A stretch of DNA of 64,000 bases from JAKZRT01 sp965247915 (GTDB taxonomy: Bacteria; Pseudomonadota; Alphaproteobacteria; Rhodobacterales; Rhodobacteraceae). The stretch spans positions 2,976,001 through 3,040,000 of the forward strand of contig OZ252048.1 in assembly GCA_965247915.1 (NCBI GenBank). Reading direction: 5' to 3'. The notes beneath the pieces are model-generated. The model saw nothing but the letters and a program-made list of their open reading frames with translations, made no database searches and was not told the origin of the DNA. A program made the translations under genes and the position numbers. Below, piece after piece: positions 1-8,192 of this stretch (position 1 is the stretch's first letter; every line of letters begins with the position of its first letter).

Positions 1-552
1 CGCGCCGGCTGTTCCGAGCGTGATGACCGGCAAAATGAAATGCGCCCAAGTGCCGGTCCCGGAACTGGGTAGCAAACGGAACGTCATCGAGAAGAGGAGT
101 ATCAGGAGGATGCCGATAAAAAAGTTCGGAAGGGCAAAGCCGAGCACGGCAAAGCCCATAGCGAACCGGTCAAGGACTGTGTTGCGATAAAGAGCGGCCA
201 AGATGCCGAGGGGAATGCCCAGCGCAAGGCTGAAGAGGAACGCCGCGAAGCCGAGTTGCAGAGTAGCAGGCACACGCTCGAGCACGACCTCAAGCGCATC
301 GCGCCCGTCGCGGATGGACTGACCCCAATCGCCTTGCAATAACCCCCAAAAATAATTGACGTATTGGCGCCAGATGGGTTGGTCGAAGCCATAAAGCGTC
401 GTGTAATAGTCTATGAGGTCCGGCGGGGCGTCGTCGCCCAACAAAGCTTCAAGCGGATCACCCGACAGCCTAAGGGCGATGAAGACAAGCGTCAGAAGGC
501 CCCAGACCGTTAGCATGCCGCGCAACACTCGAAGAACGATGAGGCGGGACAT
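1..552 (-). CDS. Dipeptide/opine-type ABC transporter permease (DppB-like), 3' end off window
   Basis: My own translation from the ATG at 552 gives an open frame of 184 residues that reaches the window edge. It starts MSRLIVLRVLRGMLTV with a first membrane segment, then the periplasmic loop typical of DppB/OppB (ALLGDDAPP, YGFDQPIWRQY), then the EVVLERVPATLQLG stretch and two more hydrophobic segments. This fits a family 5 peptide ABC permease, usually about 310-330 residues, so about 40% is missing. Its ATG overlaps the stop of the upstream ATPase gene (TAATG), indicating translational coupling in one operon with the binding protein. A DppC partner would be expected just off the left edge. 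The family call is confident; the substrate is not known. Confidence 0.88.
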   Translation of the reverse strand, partial: MSRLIVLRVLRGMLTVWGLLTLVFIALRLSGDPLEALLGDDAPPDLIDYYTTLYGFDQPIWRQYVNYFWGLLQGDWGQSIRDGRDALEVVLERVPATLQLGFAAFLFSLALGIPLGILAALYRNTVLDRFAMGFAVLGFALPNFFIGILLILLFSMTFRLLPSSGTGTWAHFILPVITLGTAGA

Positions 553-2219
553 TAGAAGGCCTTAAGCCGGTTCACGCTCCGGTCGCGGGGATGTGTGACC
601 GGGGCTGACGAGATCAGAAGGCGCGTATAGGGGTGCCGCGGGGCCGCGAAAACCGTGTCCGTCTCGCCTTCTTCGACGATTTTTCCCGAATGGAGCACCA
701 TAACGCGATCGACGAGCGTCCGCACGAGTGAGAGGTCATGCGACACGATCAGGAGGCTCATGCCATTCTCGCGTTGGATGCGTGCCAGAAGCGCGATGAT
801 CTGCGCGCCCACGCTCACATCAAGGGCCGAGACGGGCTCATCGCAGACGATGAAGCGCGGGGCGAGGACAAGCGCGCGTGCAATGACGACGCGTTGCTTC
901 TGCCCGCCGCTGAGCGCGCCAGGGAACTTCTGATGGACCGAGGCATCAAGCCCCACCTGATCGAGCACCGCGGCGGCGCGGCCGCGTCGGTCGGCTATTG
1001 AACCGACACCAAAAATGTCGAGCGGCTCTTTCACCTGTTCGAGCACGCGCGTGCGCGGGTCGAGCGCGCTGTGTGGGTCTTGAAAAATGATCTGGATCTC
1101 TTGGCGGAGCGCCTGCCAGCTCGGGTCGCCGGGGTTTGGCATGGCCTGGCCGTCAAGCGTGACCATACCGGCATCGGGCCGCTCAAGCCCGAGCAGCAGG
1201 CGCCCAATGGTGCTTTTCCCCGATCCGCTTTCGCCAATGAGACCTACGATCTCGCCGTGGCCGATGGTGACATCGACGCCGCCCACCGCGACTGTCTCTA
1301 CCCGTTTTTCAAAGAGCTTGCGGCGCGGGTTGGGGTAACGCCGGACGAGGCCGCGGGCCTCGATCAGCGGTGCGGTACCCGCGGCGCCCGCTCTGCGCGC
1401 GCGCCGAGTCTTTTGGCGTGCTGCCAGAAGCATTTGCGTATAGGGATGCTCAGGGGCGTCGAAGATCTGCTCCACTGGCCCCATCTCGACAATCTGCCCT
1501 CGATACATGACCGCGACGCTATCTGCCATTTCGGCGACGACACCCATGTCGTGACTGATCATGAGGAGCGCAAGATTGTACCTGGACCGGAGTTCCCGCA
1601 GGAGATCCAGAATTTGCGCTTGCACCATCACATCAAGCGCGGTTGTCGGCTCGTCCGCGATCAGGAGTGACGGCTGGGCGGAAAGCGCCATGGCGATCAT
1701 TACCCGCTGCGCCATGCCGCCCGAAAGCTGATGGGGATAGGCCACGAGGCGCCGCTCGGGCTCTCGGATGCCGACGGAGGTGAGAAGATCGAGGGCCTCC
1801 GCCCGAGCTGCTCGCCGGGACACTGTCCGATGCGATCGGATCGCCTCGACAAGCTGCGTCTCGACGGTCTGTACCGGGTTGAGCGCCGGGACCGCCTCTT
1901 GGAAGATCATTGAAATATCGCGGCCGCGAATCGACGCGAAGTCGTGGTCAGACAGACCTAAGAGCTGCCGACCGTCGAGTGTGACCACGCCGGTCGCGGA
2001 AATGCCCGGAGCGTGGAGGTCGAGAATGCTGAGCGCTGTCAGGCTTTTGCCTGACGCCGTCTCACCGACGATGCACAGCGTTTCACCCCGCGCAATCTCA
2101 AAGCTTACGTCCTCAACCGCCCGTTTCCGACCGGTCGGAGACGGCACGGTCACGGTTAGAGCAGAGACGTGCAAAAGGGGCGCCGGGGCGCCCCTGTCTT
2201 GGATATCACAGTCCGTCAC
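552..2219 (-). CDS. Fused two-domain ABC transporter ATPase (DppD-DppF type)
   Basis: A 555-residue cytoplasmic protein with two complete ABC ATPase domains in one chain. The first has Walker A GETASGKS (residues 52-59), signature LSGGM and Walker B LLIADEPTTALD. The second, from about residue 290, has Walker A GESGSGKS, signature LSGGQKQR and Walker B FIVCDEPVSALD. Each domain ends with the peptide-transporter C-terminal segment (HPYTQMLL, HPYTRLLI). It energises the permease encoded next and begins 3 bp after the binding-protein gene stops. The DppD and DppF halves are fused, as is common for opine/glutathione-type importers. The imported compound cannot be read from the ATPase. Confidence 0.93.
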   Translation of the reverse strand: MTDCDIQDRGAPAPLLHVSALTVTVPSPTGRKRAVEDVSFEIARGETLCIVGETASGKSLTALSILDLHAPGISATGVVTLDGRQLLGLSDHDFASIRGRDISMIFQEAVPALNPVQTVETQLVEAIRSHRTVSRRAARAEALDLLTSVGIREPERRLVAYPHQLSGGMAQRVMIAMALSAQPSLLIADEPTTALDVMVQAQILDLLRELRSRYNLALLMISHDMGVVAEMADSVAVMYRGQIVEMGPVEQIFDAPEHPYTQMLLAARQKTRRARRAGAAGTAPLIEARGLVRRYPNPRRKLFEKRVETVAVGGVDVTIGHGEIVGLIGESGSGKSTIGRLLLGLERPDAGMVTLDGQAMPNPGDPSWQALRQEIQIIFQDPHSALDPRTRVLEQVKEPLDIFGVGSIADRRGRAAAVLDQVGLDASVHQKFPGALSGGQKQRVVIARALVLAPRFIVCDEPVSALDVSVGAQIIALLARIQRENGMSLLIVSHDLSLVRTLVDRVMVLHSGKIVEEGETDTVFAAPRHPYTRLLISSAPVTHPRDRSVNRLKAF

Positions 2220-2222
2220 CGA

Positions 2223-3824
2223 TCAGTCGCCGACGGCCAGACGCAAGTTGTCCGGGCGAAAGTCTTCCATGAACTGCGGCGTGGGCGTGTACTCAAGACC
2301 TGCACGGATGGCATAGATATCAGCCGCGTTGTACAGGAAGGTGCTCGGAATTTCTGTCATGTAGATCTCGGCGGCCTCGCGGAAGGCCACGCGGCGTTCT
2401 TCGAAATCCACCGAGGTTACCAGCACATTCATCAGCTCGTCGAAGCGGTCGTTGGACCAGTATTTGTAGCGTTTCTGAATAGCCGAATTCGGCCCGAAGA
2501 ACCAGTCCAGCTGAGCCAGCGGATCCGGGAAGCGCCAGGAGTTCGACCACGTGTAGATCATCACGTCTTCGGTCCGTACCGCCTTCCAGCTCTCCTTAGG
2601 CGTCAGCTCGATATTGACGCCAATATCGGCCCACATCTCTTGCAGGACCTGCACCGCCTCGTTGCCCAAGGTGTAGTAGAAGGGGACATAGCTCAGGGTG
2701 ATCGGCGTGCCGTCATATCCGGCCTCGGCCAACAGGGCGCGGGCGCGCTCGGGGTCGTAGGCGAACCCGGGCAGGTCATCGAGAAACATCTCGTTGTACG
2801 CCTTGAGTTGCGGGCCCTGCTGGGTTTCGGTTGCGCCGCGCCACATGGTCTCGACCATTTCGGCCCGGTTGATGCCGAGGCTCAGGGCTTCGCGTATGCG
2901 TTGGTCCGACAGCATCGGATGGGCCGTGTTCAACGCCAGCACGTGGGTGTTTTCGCGCGTCACGGATTTGACCTGGATCTCGTCATAACGCTCGAGAACC
3001 GGCAGTTGGTCCGGGGTGAGATCGGCAGCGATGTCGAACTCGCCGCTGACCAGACCGGCAATCCGGCTCGTGATCTCGGGGACTTCGACAAAGGTGATCG
3101 AGGCTGCGGCAGGCGCGCCCATGAAGTAGTTGTCGTTCGACACGAGGCGGATCGATTCACCGGCCTTGAAATCGTCAAAGATATAGGGGCCCGTGCCAGT
3201 AGGGTTCCACGTCAGCGCGTCAACCGCTTCGCCCATCCAGGCCTTGTCCTCTACGCCGTCCTTTTCAAATTCCTTGTAGGCGTCGGCCTGCACGATCCAG
3301 GAGCTGTTGGTCAGACGGTGCGGCATAAGGGATTCCGCGACAACTGCCGCCCAGGTCAGCTTGACCTCGTAGGGGCCGAGGGCCTCGACGCTCTCAAGCT
3401 GGCCAACCATCCGCGCGGCGGTGCGCGCCGGCGCGCCGTCGCCGAACACGCGCTCCTGGCCGAAGGAAAAGACCACATCTTCTGCGGTGAACTCGGTGCC
3501 GTCATGCCAGGTCACACCTTCGCGCAGCTTCAGGACCATCTCGGTCGGGCTGATCTGCTCCCACGAGGTGGCAAGCCCCGGGATCAAGACGGCTGCGCCG
3601 GTCTCGGCCTGGGTCACGAAATCGCGGCGGATCAGCGTATCAAAGACCGAATGGGCCACGCGAACATCCACGTTGCCCGTGAAGATGCCCGGCTCGAGTC
3701 CCCTGGCAAGCTTTGGGACTGCCACAACCAGATCTGGACGGTCATCCGCCCAGACGGTGCCACCCGGCACCAAAATCGCCAGCGACGAAATCGCTGCGAC
3801 AAGCGTTCTTCGTGATAAAAGCAT
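2223..3824 (-). CDS. ABC transporter substrate-binding protein, family 5
   Basis: A 533-residue periplasmic solute-binding protein of the DppA/OppA class. It opens with a Sec-type signal peptide (basic MLLSRRT, hydrophobic core, cleavage likely after VWA). Family features include the DTLIRRDF, GLATSWEQISPTEMVLKLREGVTWHDG and AEDVVFSF stretches near the N-terminus and a C-terminal NAADIYAIRAGLEYTP. Length is normal. A strong Shine-Dalgarno GGAGGA sits about 8 nt before the ATG. First gene of the operon with the fused ATPase and permease. Family 5 proteins bind peptides, opines, nickel chelates or sugars; the neighbouring catabolic genes hint at a phosphorylated or phosphonate ligand, but this is inference. 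Confidence 0.93.
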   Translation of the reverse strand: MLLSRRTLVAAISSLAILVPGGTVWADDRPDLVVAVPKLARGLEPGIFTGNVDVRVAHSVFDTLIRRDFVTQAETGAAVLIPGLATSWEQISPTEMVLKLREGVTWHDGTEFTAEDVVFSFGQERVFGDGAPARTAARMVGQLESVEALGPYEVKLTWAAVVAESLMPHRLTNSSWIVQADAYKEFEKDGVEDKAWMGEAVDALTWNPTGTGPYIFDDFKAGESIRLVSNDNYFMGAPAAASITFVEVPEITSRIAGLVSGEFDIAADLTPDQLPVLERYDEIQVKSVTRENTHVLALNTAHPMLSDQRIREALSLGINRAEMVETMWRGATETQQGPQLKAYNEMFLDDLPGFAYDPERARALLAEAGYDGTPITLSYVPFYYTLGNEAVQVLQEMWADIGVNIELTPKESWKAVRTEDVMIYTWSNSWRFPDPLAQLDWFFGPNSAIQKRYKYWSNDRFDELMNVLVTSVDFEERRVAFREAAEIYMTEIPSTFLYNAADIYAIRAGLEYTPTPQFMEDFRPDNLRLAVGD

Positions 3825-4417
3825 CTGCCTTATCCTCCGTTGCAGTTGTGAGAAAGTGATTGGTCTTCGGCCGGGTCATCCAGCCGAAGGGGCTCAGTGG
3901 ATAAGCAGGCAAACCTCTGCGACATTCCGCATACCGTCCGAGAATGTCGAATAGCCATGCAAGTTCCCCCGCTTGTATTGGCCCTTCTGCCTGAAAGCTC
4001 CCAGCATCGATTTAGCATTTCAGCGCGTTAACCTGAGACAACCGGCTAACAAATTCTTTATGACAGCCTCTTTACTTCTTTTCAGGCGGGCTCACCCCCT
4101 AACTATCAATATCATCAATATGGCTCAAATCGATTGGTTCAATGTATTCGTTCATTAATTCAATATCGAGCTGGCCAGGCATATTGCCGCTACTGCTATC
4201 GCCGTGTCTACCCTGGAATTCAATCGGACCTCGCCGCAGAGCGGGAGGCCCGGGTCGGCCAACAGGCGCGACATAGCGGTTCGCAAAAGCTGACTCGCCA
4301 TTCGATATCACTAATGTCGACCGCGCGAGGGAAAGCCGCCCTGGGCTTCATTTGCGGGCCATCCTTGCCGGCCCCACTAAGTTATGACAGGGATGCCGGG
4401 CCAAAGGGAAGAGACCA
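3825..4417. promoter_or_regulatory. Divergent intergenic region between the ABC operon and the HAD-IIA gene
   Basis: 593 bp without a convincing gene. It must hold the leftward promoter of the transporter operon and possibly a rightward promoter for the phosphatase. The part 4090-4170 is AT-rich with repeated CAATAT and ATCAAT words. It contains one copy (4160-4180) of a 21-nt word repeated before the DUF47-PiT genes. Short frames here lack family features and are taken as noise. Confidence 0.5.
4160..4180 (+). repeat. Copy 1 of a 21-nt motif shared with 10513-10533
   Basis: The word TCAATATCGAGCTG, one variable base, then CCAGGC is identical to 10513-10533 at 20 of 21 positions. This copy includes the perfect palindrome CTGGCCAG. 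Both copies lie in upstream intergenic DNA of genes in the same accessory block, so a regulator-binding site is possible; a remnant of a shared repeat is the alternative. Confidence 0.5.
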
Positions 4418-5212
4418 GTGGGCGTTGAAGCCATCACCCTGCCGGATGTTCGCGGCGTCATCTCAGATCTCGACGGTGTCGTCTATCGTGGAGACACGCC
4501 GATCGACGACGCGGTCACCGCAATTCGCGGCTGGATAGAGCACGGCGTGCGAGTGGCCTATGTCACCAACAACTCCACTGGCACGAGCGCGCACTTCGCT
4601 GTCAAACTGGGCCGCATGGGCATTCCCGCAACGGCCGAAGATGTGGTCACGAGCGCGGAGGCGGCGGCTGATTTAGTGCGCGGCCGCTGGCCAAACGGCG
4701 CCACGGTGCACGTGGTGGGTTCGGACGCCCTAGGCGATACGCTGCGTGCAGTGGGCTGCGAAGTAACGACCGGTGAGGCGGACGCTGTCGTTGTCGGCCT
4801 GGACCGCGACTTCCACTACGACAAGCTGACGAAAGCGGCCAACGCAGTCCGCGCTGGCGCGGTTCTGATCGGCACCAATCCCGACCGCATGTTCCCTGTT
4901 CCCGGTGGCTACATCCCCGGCGCGGGCAGCGTCCTCGCCGCGGTCGCTGCGGCCGCGGGTCTCGATGCGCCACACGTCGTTATCGGAAAGCCGGAGCCAA
5001 CGCTCGTCAAGATCGCGCGCCGGAGGCTGGGCACGGCCGCCAAGCGCACGATCATGATTGGCGACCAGCTGGAGACCGATGTTGCGGCCGGCCGAAATGC
5101 AGGCCTGACGACGGTCCTCGTCAAGACCGGAGTACCCAACCACCCGGATACCGGCAAAGCGGCCGACTTCGAAGTCGACAGCCTTGCCGATCTGCGTCTC
5201 GGCCGATCTTAA
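4418..5212 (+). CDS. HAD-IIA (NagD-like) phosphatase
   Basis: 264 residues, GTG start after an AG-rich AAGGGAAGAG. All HAD motifs are present: motif I DLDGVVYRG (nucleophile D17, acid/base D19), motif II VTNNST, the motif III lysine in IGKPEP, and motif IV MIGDQLETDV. The C2-type cap region lies between motifs II and III. This is the NagD/p-nitrophenylphosphatase/phosphoglycolate phosphatase subfamily, acting in the cytosol on small phosphate esters. It is transcribed away from the ABC operon and towards the minus-strand catabolic operon. A role in dephosphorylating an intermediate of that pathway fits, but the substrate is unproven. Confidence 0.87.
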   Translation: MGVEAITLPDVRGVISDLDGVVYRGDTPIDDAVTAIRGWIEHGVRVAYVTNNSTGTSAHFAVKLGRMGIPATAEDVVTSAEAAADLVRGRWPNGATVHVVGSDALGDTLRAVGCEVTTGEADAVVVGLDRDFHYDKLTKAANAVRAGAVLIGTNPDRMFPVPGGYIPGAGSVLAAVAAAAGLDAPHVVIGKPEPTLVKIARRRLGTAAKRTIMIGDQLETDVAAGRNAGLTTVLVKTGVPNHPDTGKAADFEVDSLADLRLGRS

Positions 5213-5346
5213 CGGTCGCGTTATCGCTGTCGATGCCGGCCTTGGGAGCGCGGCCGAGTTCCCATAAATGGTTCGATCGACCCGGATAAGCTGCGGTCGC
5301 CTACTACGTTAACATGAACGAATATCCGCAACTCCGGCGTGCCGTT

Positions 5347-6198
5347 CTACTCGGCAAGTCCGACCTCCGCCAACCATTTGGCAGAGGGCAATAATTCCGC
5401 CGAGTCTTTAAGCTCCAACAGAAGCCTTGGCATGTCCGGCAATTCCGCCAGGGCACCGAAAACCGAATGCCACATGATGGAACCGCGGCCGATTTGCCAG
5501 TGCCGGTCTGCGAAACCGTCGCAATCCTGAAGGTGCATATGGGACAGCATCGTGCCGGCGGCCCGAACATAGTGATCCACCGGCGGCGCTCCGGTTGCGC
5601 CGTGCGCATAGTGGGCGTGGCCGGTGTCCAGCGACACTTTGACGGCCGGGCTATCGAATGAGCGGGCCAGCGCAACGCGGTCGCGCGGATCCTTGTCTTC
5701 AACATTCTCGATCACGATCTCCACGCCTTCGTCTTCGGCACGCTTGACAACCTCACGTAACGTTTCATGGACGCGCTCGATCTTGTTCGCACGTCCGTCC
5801 GGGCCGCCGTCCAAATTGTGCCAATCCCACGTCCTGTATGGACTGTGGACCACCATATGGCCGGTCCCCGGGCTCCCCGTAGCCGCCAGGCAAGCATCGA
5901 GACCTGCATGAAGGCGCGCCTGGGCAAGAGCGCGAATGTCGGGATCGTGGGCGTCTAAATGGAATCCCTTGCCCGGTCCGTGAATGCCGACGCGGCCGCG
6001 ATGGCCATCAAGCTTGCTGCGCACTTTCTCAACCAGCGGCGACCAATCGGTGCGCAAGACGTCAACCAGATAGAAATCCCGGATCTCCACGTCACGGTCG
6101 TTGTCTATGAGAAATGTCGACAGTCCGTCGATACGATCCAAATCGTCCGCCCACACGGCGGCGCCGACGACCGGCCGGCGGTTGGAACCTTCACGCAT
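5347..6198 (-). CDS. TIM-barrel sugar-phosphate isomerase/epimerase family protein
   Basis: 283 residues resembling the AP endonuclease 2/xylose isomerase-like barrel family. Candidate metal ligands sit in typical strand-end motifs: HMVVHSPYR, IVIENVED (Glu), VSLDTGHAHYAHG (Asp, His), LSHMHLQDCDGFADRHWQIGRG (His, Asp) and LLLELKD (Glu). Members isomerise or epimerise sugars and polyols with a divalent metal; the reaction here is not known. The ATG overlaps the stop of the upstream phosphonatase-like gene (TGATG). It is the last gene of the minus-strand operon transaldolase - dehydrogenase - HAD - barrel. Confidence 0.82.
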   Translation of the reverse strand: MREGSNRRPVVGAAVWADDLDRIDGLSTFLIDNDRDVEIRDFYLVDVLRTDWSPLVEKVRSKLDGHRGRVGIHGPGKGFHLDAHDPDIRALAQARLHAGLDACLAATGSPGTGHMVVHSPYRTWDWHNLDGGPDGRANKIERVHETLREVVKRAEDEGVEIVIENVEDKDPRDRVALARSFDSPAVKVSLDTGHAHYAHGATGAPPVDHYVRAAGTMLSHMHLQDCDGFADRHWQIGRGSIMWHSVFGALAELPDMPRLLLELKDSAELLPSAKWLAEVGLAE

Positions 6199-6926
6199 CA
6201 GAGAAACTCGCTTTCAATAAGCTCTGGCAGCTCTGCTACACTGGAGATTACGTGTGTATGCCAATACCGCCCCCAGGCCTCGACAGGCCTGGGCCCACTG
6301 AGCACGCCAATGATGCCGCGGCAGCCTGCGTTATAACCTTCCAGCATATCAGCTGGCGTGTCGCCAACCTTAATGACTTCGTGTACATTCTGTACATCCA
6401 GTTCGCTCATCGCGTGGTATATCATGAACGGCGCCGGCCTGCCTCTTTCGCCGGGCACATGTTCGACATCGACAGCGACATCAACCAGTCCGTCCTTCAC
6501 CCAGCCCAGCCCGTCCATGATAGCGGTCGTGACGTCACGATGAAAACCGGTGTCAGTGGCGACCTTGATGCTGTGGTCGTGACACCACTTGAACGTATCG
6601 ACAGCCCCCGGCACCTCTCTGACGTTGTTATGGTAGTGGTCGATCATGATTTCCGTATACCGGTCGAATATCGTCTTGGCTTCCTCATACGTGTCGGGAT
6701 CTTTGGTCTTTTCGAAATCCTCTATCTTGAGATCCTTGCCCTGTGCCCGGGATATCAGGAACTGATAGAGATGAATCTTATTGGTGCCCATATTGAGCAG
6801 TATCTCGTCGGGCGTGGTGTCCAGTTTGAACTCCACTGCCGCCTTGTACAGGGAATCCCGTACACCGGTATCGTCGTGGACGGTCGTCCCGGAAAGATCG
6901 AACATCACCATGCTTACTTTGCCCAT
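6198..6926 (-). CDS. Phosphonatase-like HAD hydrolase (PhnX-like clade)
   Basis: 242 residues. Motif I is FDLSGTTV: nucleophile D10, with Ser at the second position where phosphonoacetaldehyde hydrolase (PhnX) has Ala (DWAGTT) and ordinary HAD phosphatases have Asp. The cap segment carries NMGTNKIHLY, placing K50 in the MGxxK arrangement that in PhnX holds the Schiff-base lysine. Motif II is ATDTGF and motif IV is VIKVGDTPADMLEG. These features place it in the clade nearest to PhnX. A C-P hydrolase acting on a carbonyl phosphonate is plausible; an ordinary phosphatase cannot be excluded. It lies 20 bp after the dehydrogenase gene in one operon. Confidence 0.83.
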   Translation of the reverse strand: MGKVSMVMFDLSGTTVHDDTGVRDSLYKAAVEFKLDTTPDEILLNMGTNKIHLYQFLISRAQGKDLKIEDFEKTKDPDTYEEAKTIFDRYTEIMIDHYHNNVREVPGAVDTFKWCHDHSIKVATDTGFHRDVTTAIMDGLGWVKDGLVDVAVDVEHVPGERGRPAPFMIYHAMSELDVQNVHEVIKVGDTPADMLEGYNAGCRGIIGVLSGPRPVEAWGRYWHTHVISSVAELPELIESEFL

Positions 6927-6946
6927 CAGGTGTCTCCTTTCGCAGC

Positions 6947-8053
6947 CTAAGGTTTTACAATCGGCCGGATGGCCGTGCGGTTCTCTAACGCCTCTAGCGC
7001 GGAGGTCACGCCCTTGGCCGTCAGCGGAAAACTAGGTCCTGCAAGTTTCTCATAGGGATACTTCGATCGGCTTTTATGAACGAGGTCCATCGCACGTCCG
7101 AGGTATTTCGAACGATAGTTGTGAAGCCCCTTGATGGTCAGGCACTTGATGATCACGTCATATGAATCAAGTTCGAAGCTGTCGTTCGGATAGACTGCCC
7201 CCTGCATCAGATACTTACCGCCGATGCGCAGCATTTTTGCGCCTAGCGGTACGACTTTGGCAAAGCCACTGACCTCGATCACCAAGTCGGCACCGATGCC
7301 GCGCGTGAGGTCGTAGACTTTGTCAATCAATTCCTCATCCGTGCACCCGTCCGCGTTGATACACACATCGGCGCCGAATTCCTTTGCCAGCTCGAGGCGC
7401 TTGTCCAGGATGTCGATCATAACGACCTGTCCGGCGCCCTGTTCCTTGGCAAATGCGGCGGCGTAAAGGCCGAGCATCCCGGCCCCCTGGATGACAACGG
7501 TGTCGCCGGTTTGCATGTCGATTCTGTCAAGGCCGCCGGTTACCGTCGCTGCCGCGCACATCAAGGGCGAGGCTTCCTCATCCGTCATGTCGTCCGGGAC
7601 CTTGAACACACCGGTGCCCGGTTTGAGATAGACGTACTCGCCAAATGTGCCCATGAAATACGGGGGCACGTCGCTCTTTTCATGTCCGTACTTGAAGAGA
7701 TTCTGGCACTTCTGCGGCAGATCCGTCATCCTGCAGAAATAGCAGTTGCCGCAGTTGGCCATGATAGACCAGGTGATACGGTCCCCATCGGACAGCGGGT
7801 TGCCGGCGGCATCTCTCGTAATATCGCGCCCGAGCCGCTCGATGATGCCGAGCCCTTCATGACCGAGCACGGATGGGGTCGGAAAAGGCCTGCGCCCGCG
7901 CCAGCTGTGCATGTCCGAGCCGCACACGGTAGCGATGCTGGTGCGGACCAGAATTGCACCCGGCTCCAGCTCTTTCGGCAACGGGAACTCTGCTGCCTCC
8001 AGTGGTTCGCCAACGCCCGTAAAGAGCACGACTTTGCCTGTTTGTGATGACAT
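6947..8053 (-). CDS. Zinc-dependent alcohol dehydrogenase, phosphonate-associated type
   Basis: 368-residue medium-chain dehydrogenase. Catalytic zinc ligands: Cys in VCGSDMH and His-Glu in GHEGLG. Four structural-zinc cysteines lie in CGNCYFCRMTDLPQKC. The Rossmann fold has GAGMLGLYAA, followed by MIDILDKRLELAKEFGAD. The LPQKC-NLFKYGHE segment resembles the group often described as phosphonate-catabolism-associated dehydrogenases (HpnZ-like). It probably oxidises a secondary or primary alcohol with NAD(P). Position between transaldolase and phosphonatase-like genes supports making a carbonyl compound for the latter; that order is inferred. Confidence 0.85.
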   Translation of the reverse strand: MSSQTGKVVLFTGVGEPLEAAEFPLPKELEPGAILVRTSIATVCGSDMHSWRGRRPFPTPSVLGHEGLGIIERLGRDITRDAAGNPLSDGDRITWSIMANCGNCYFCRMTDLPQKCQNLFKYGHEKSDVPPYFMGTFGEYVYLKPGTGVFKVPDDMTDEEASPLMCAAATVTGGLDRIDMQTGDTVVIQGAGMLGLYAAAFAKEQGAGQVVMIDILDKRLELAKEFGADVCINADGCTDEELIDKVYDLTRGIGADLVIEVSGFAKVVPLGAKMLRIGGKYLMQGAVYPNDSFELDSYDVIIKCLTIKGLHNYRSKYLGRAMDLVHKSRSKYPYEKLAGPSFPLTAKGVTSALEALENRTAIRPIVKP

Positions 8054-8192
8054 TCTGCCTCCGAATATTCTGAAGTCCTCAGTCCCAAACTCAATTCCGA
8101 CAGACGCGCGGCTCCTTAGTGGTGCGACCGGGTGGGACGGCCGCAGTCGTCAGGAATTCTTGACCTCCGCGCCCGTTCGAGTGGCATTCGCG

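Noticed and set aside
2169..3815. 548-residue open frame antisense to the binding-protein gene
   Set aside because: It mirrors the high-GC binding-protein gene, has no family motif, and the opposite frame has a signal peptide and clear homology.
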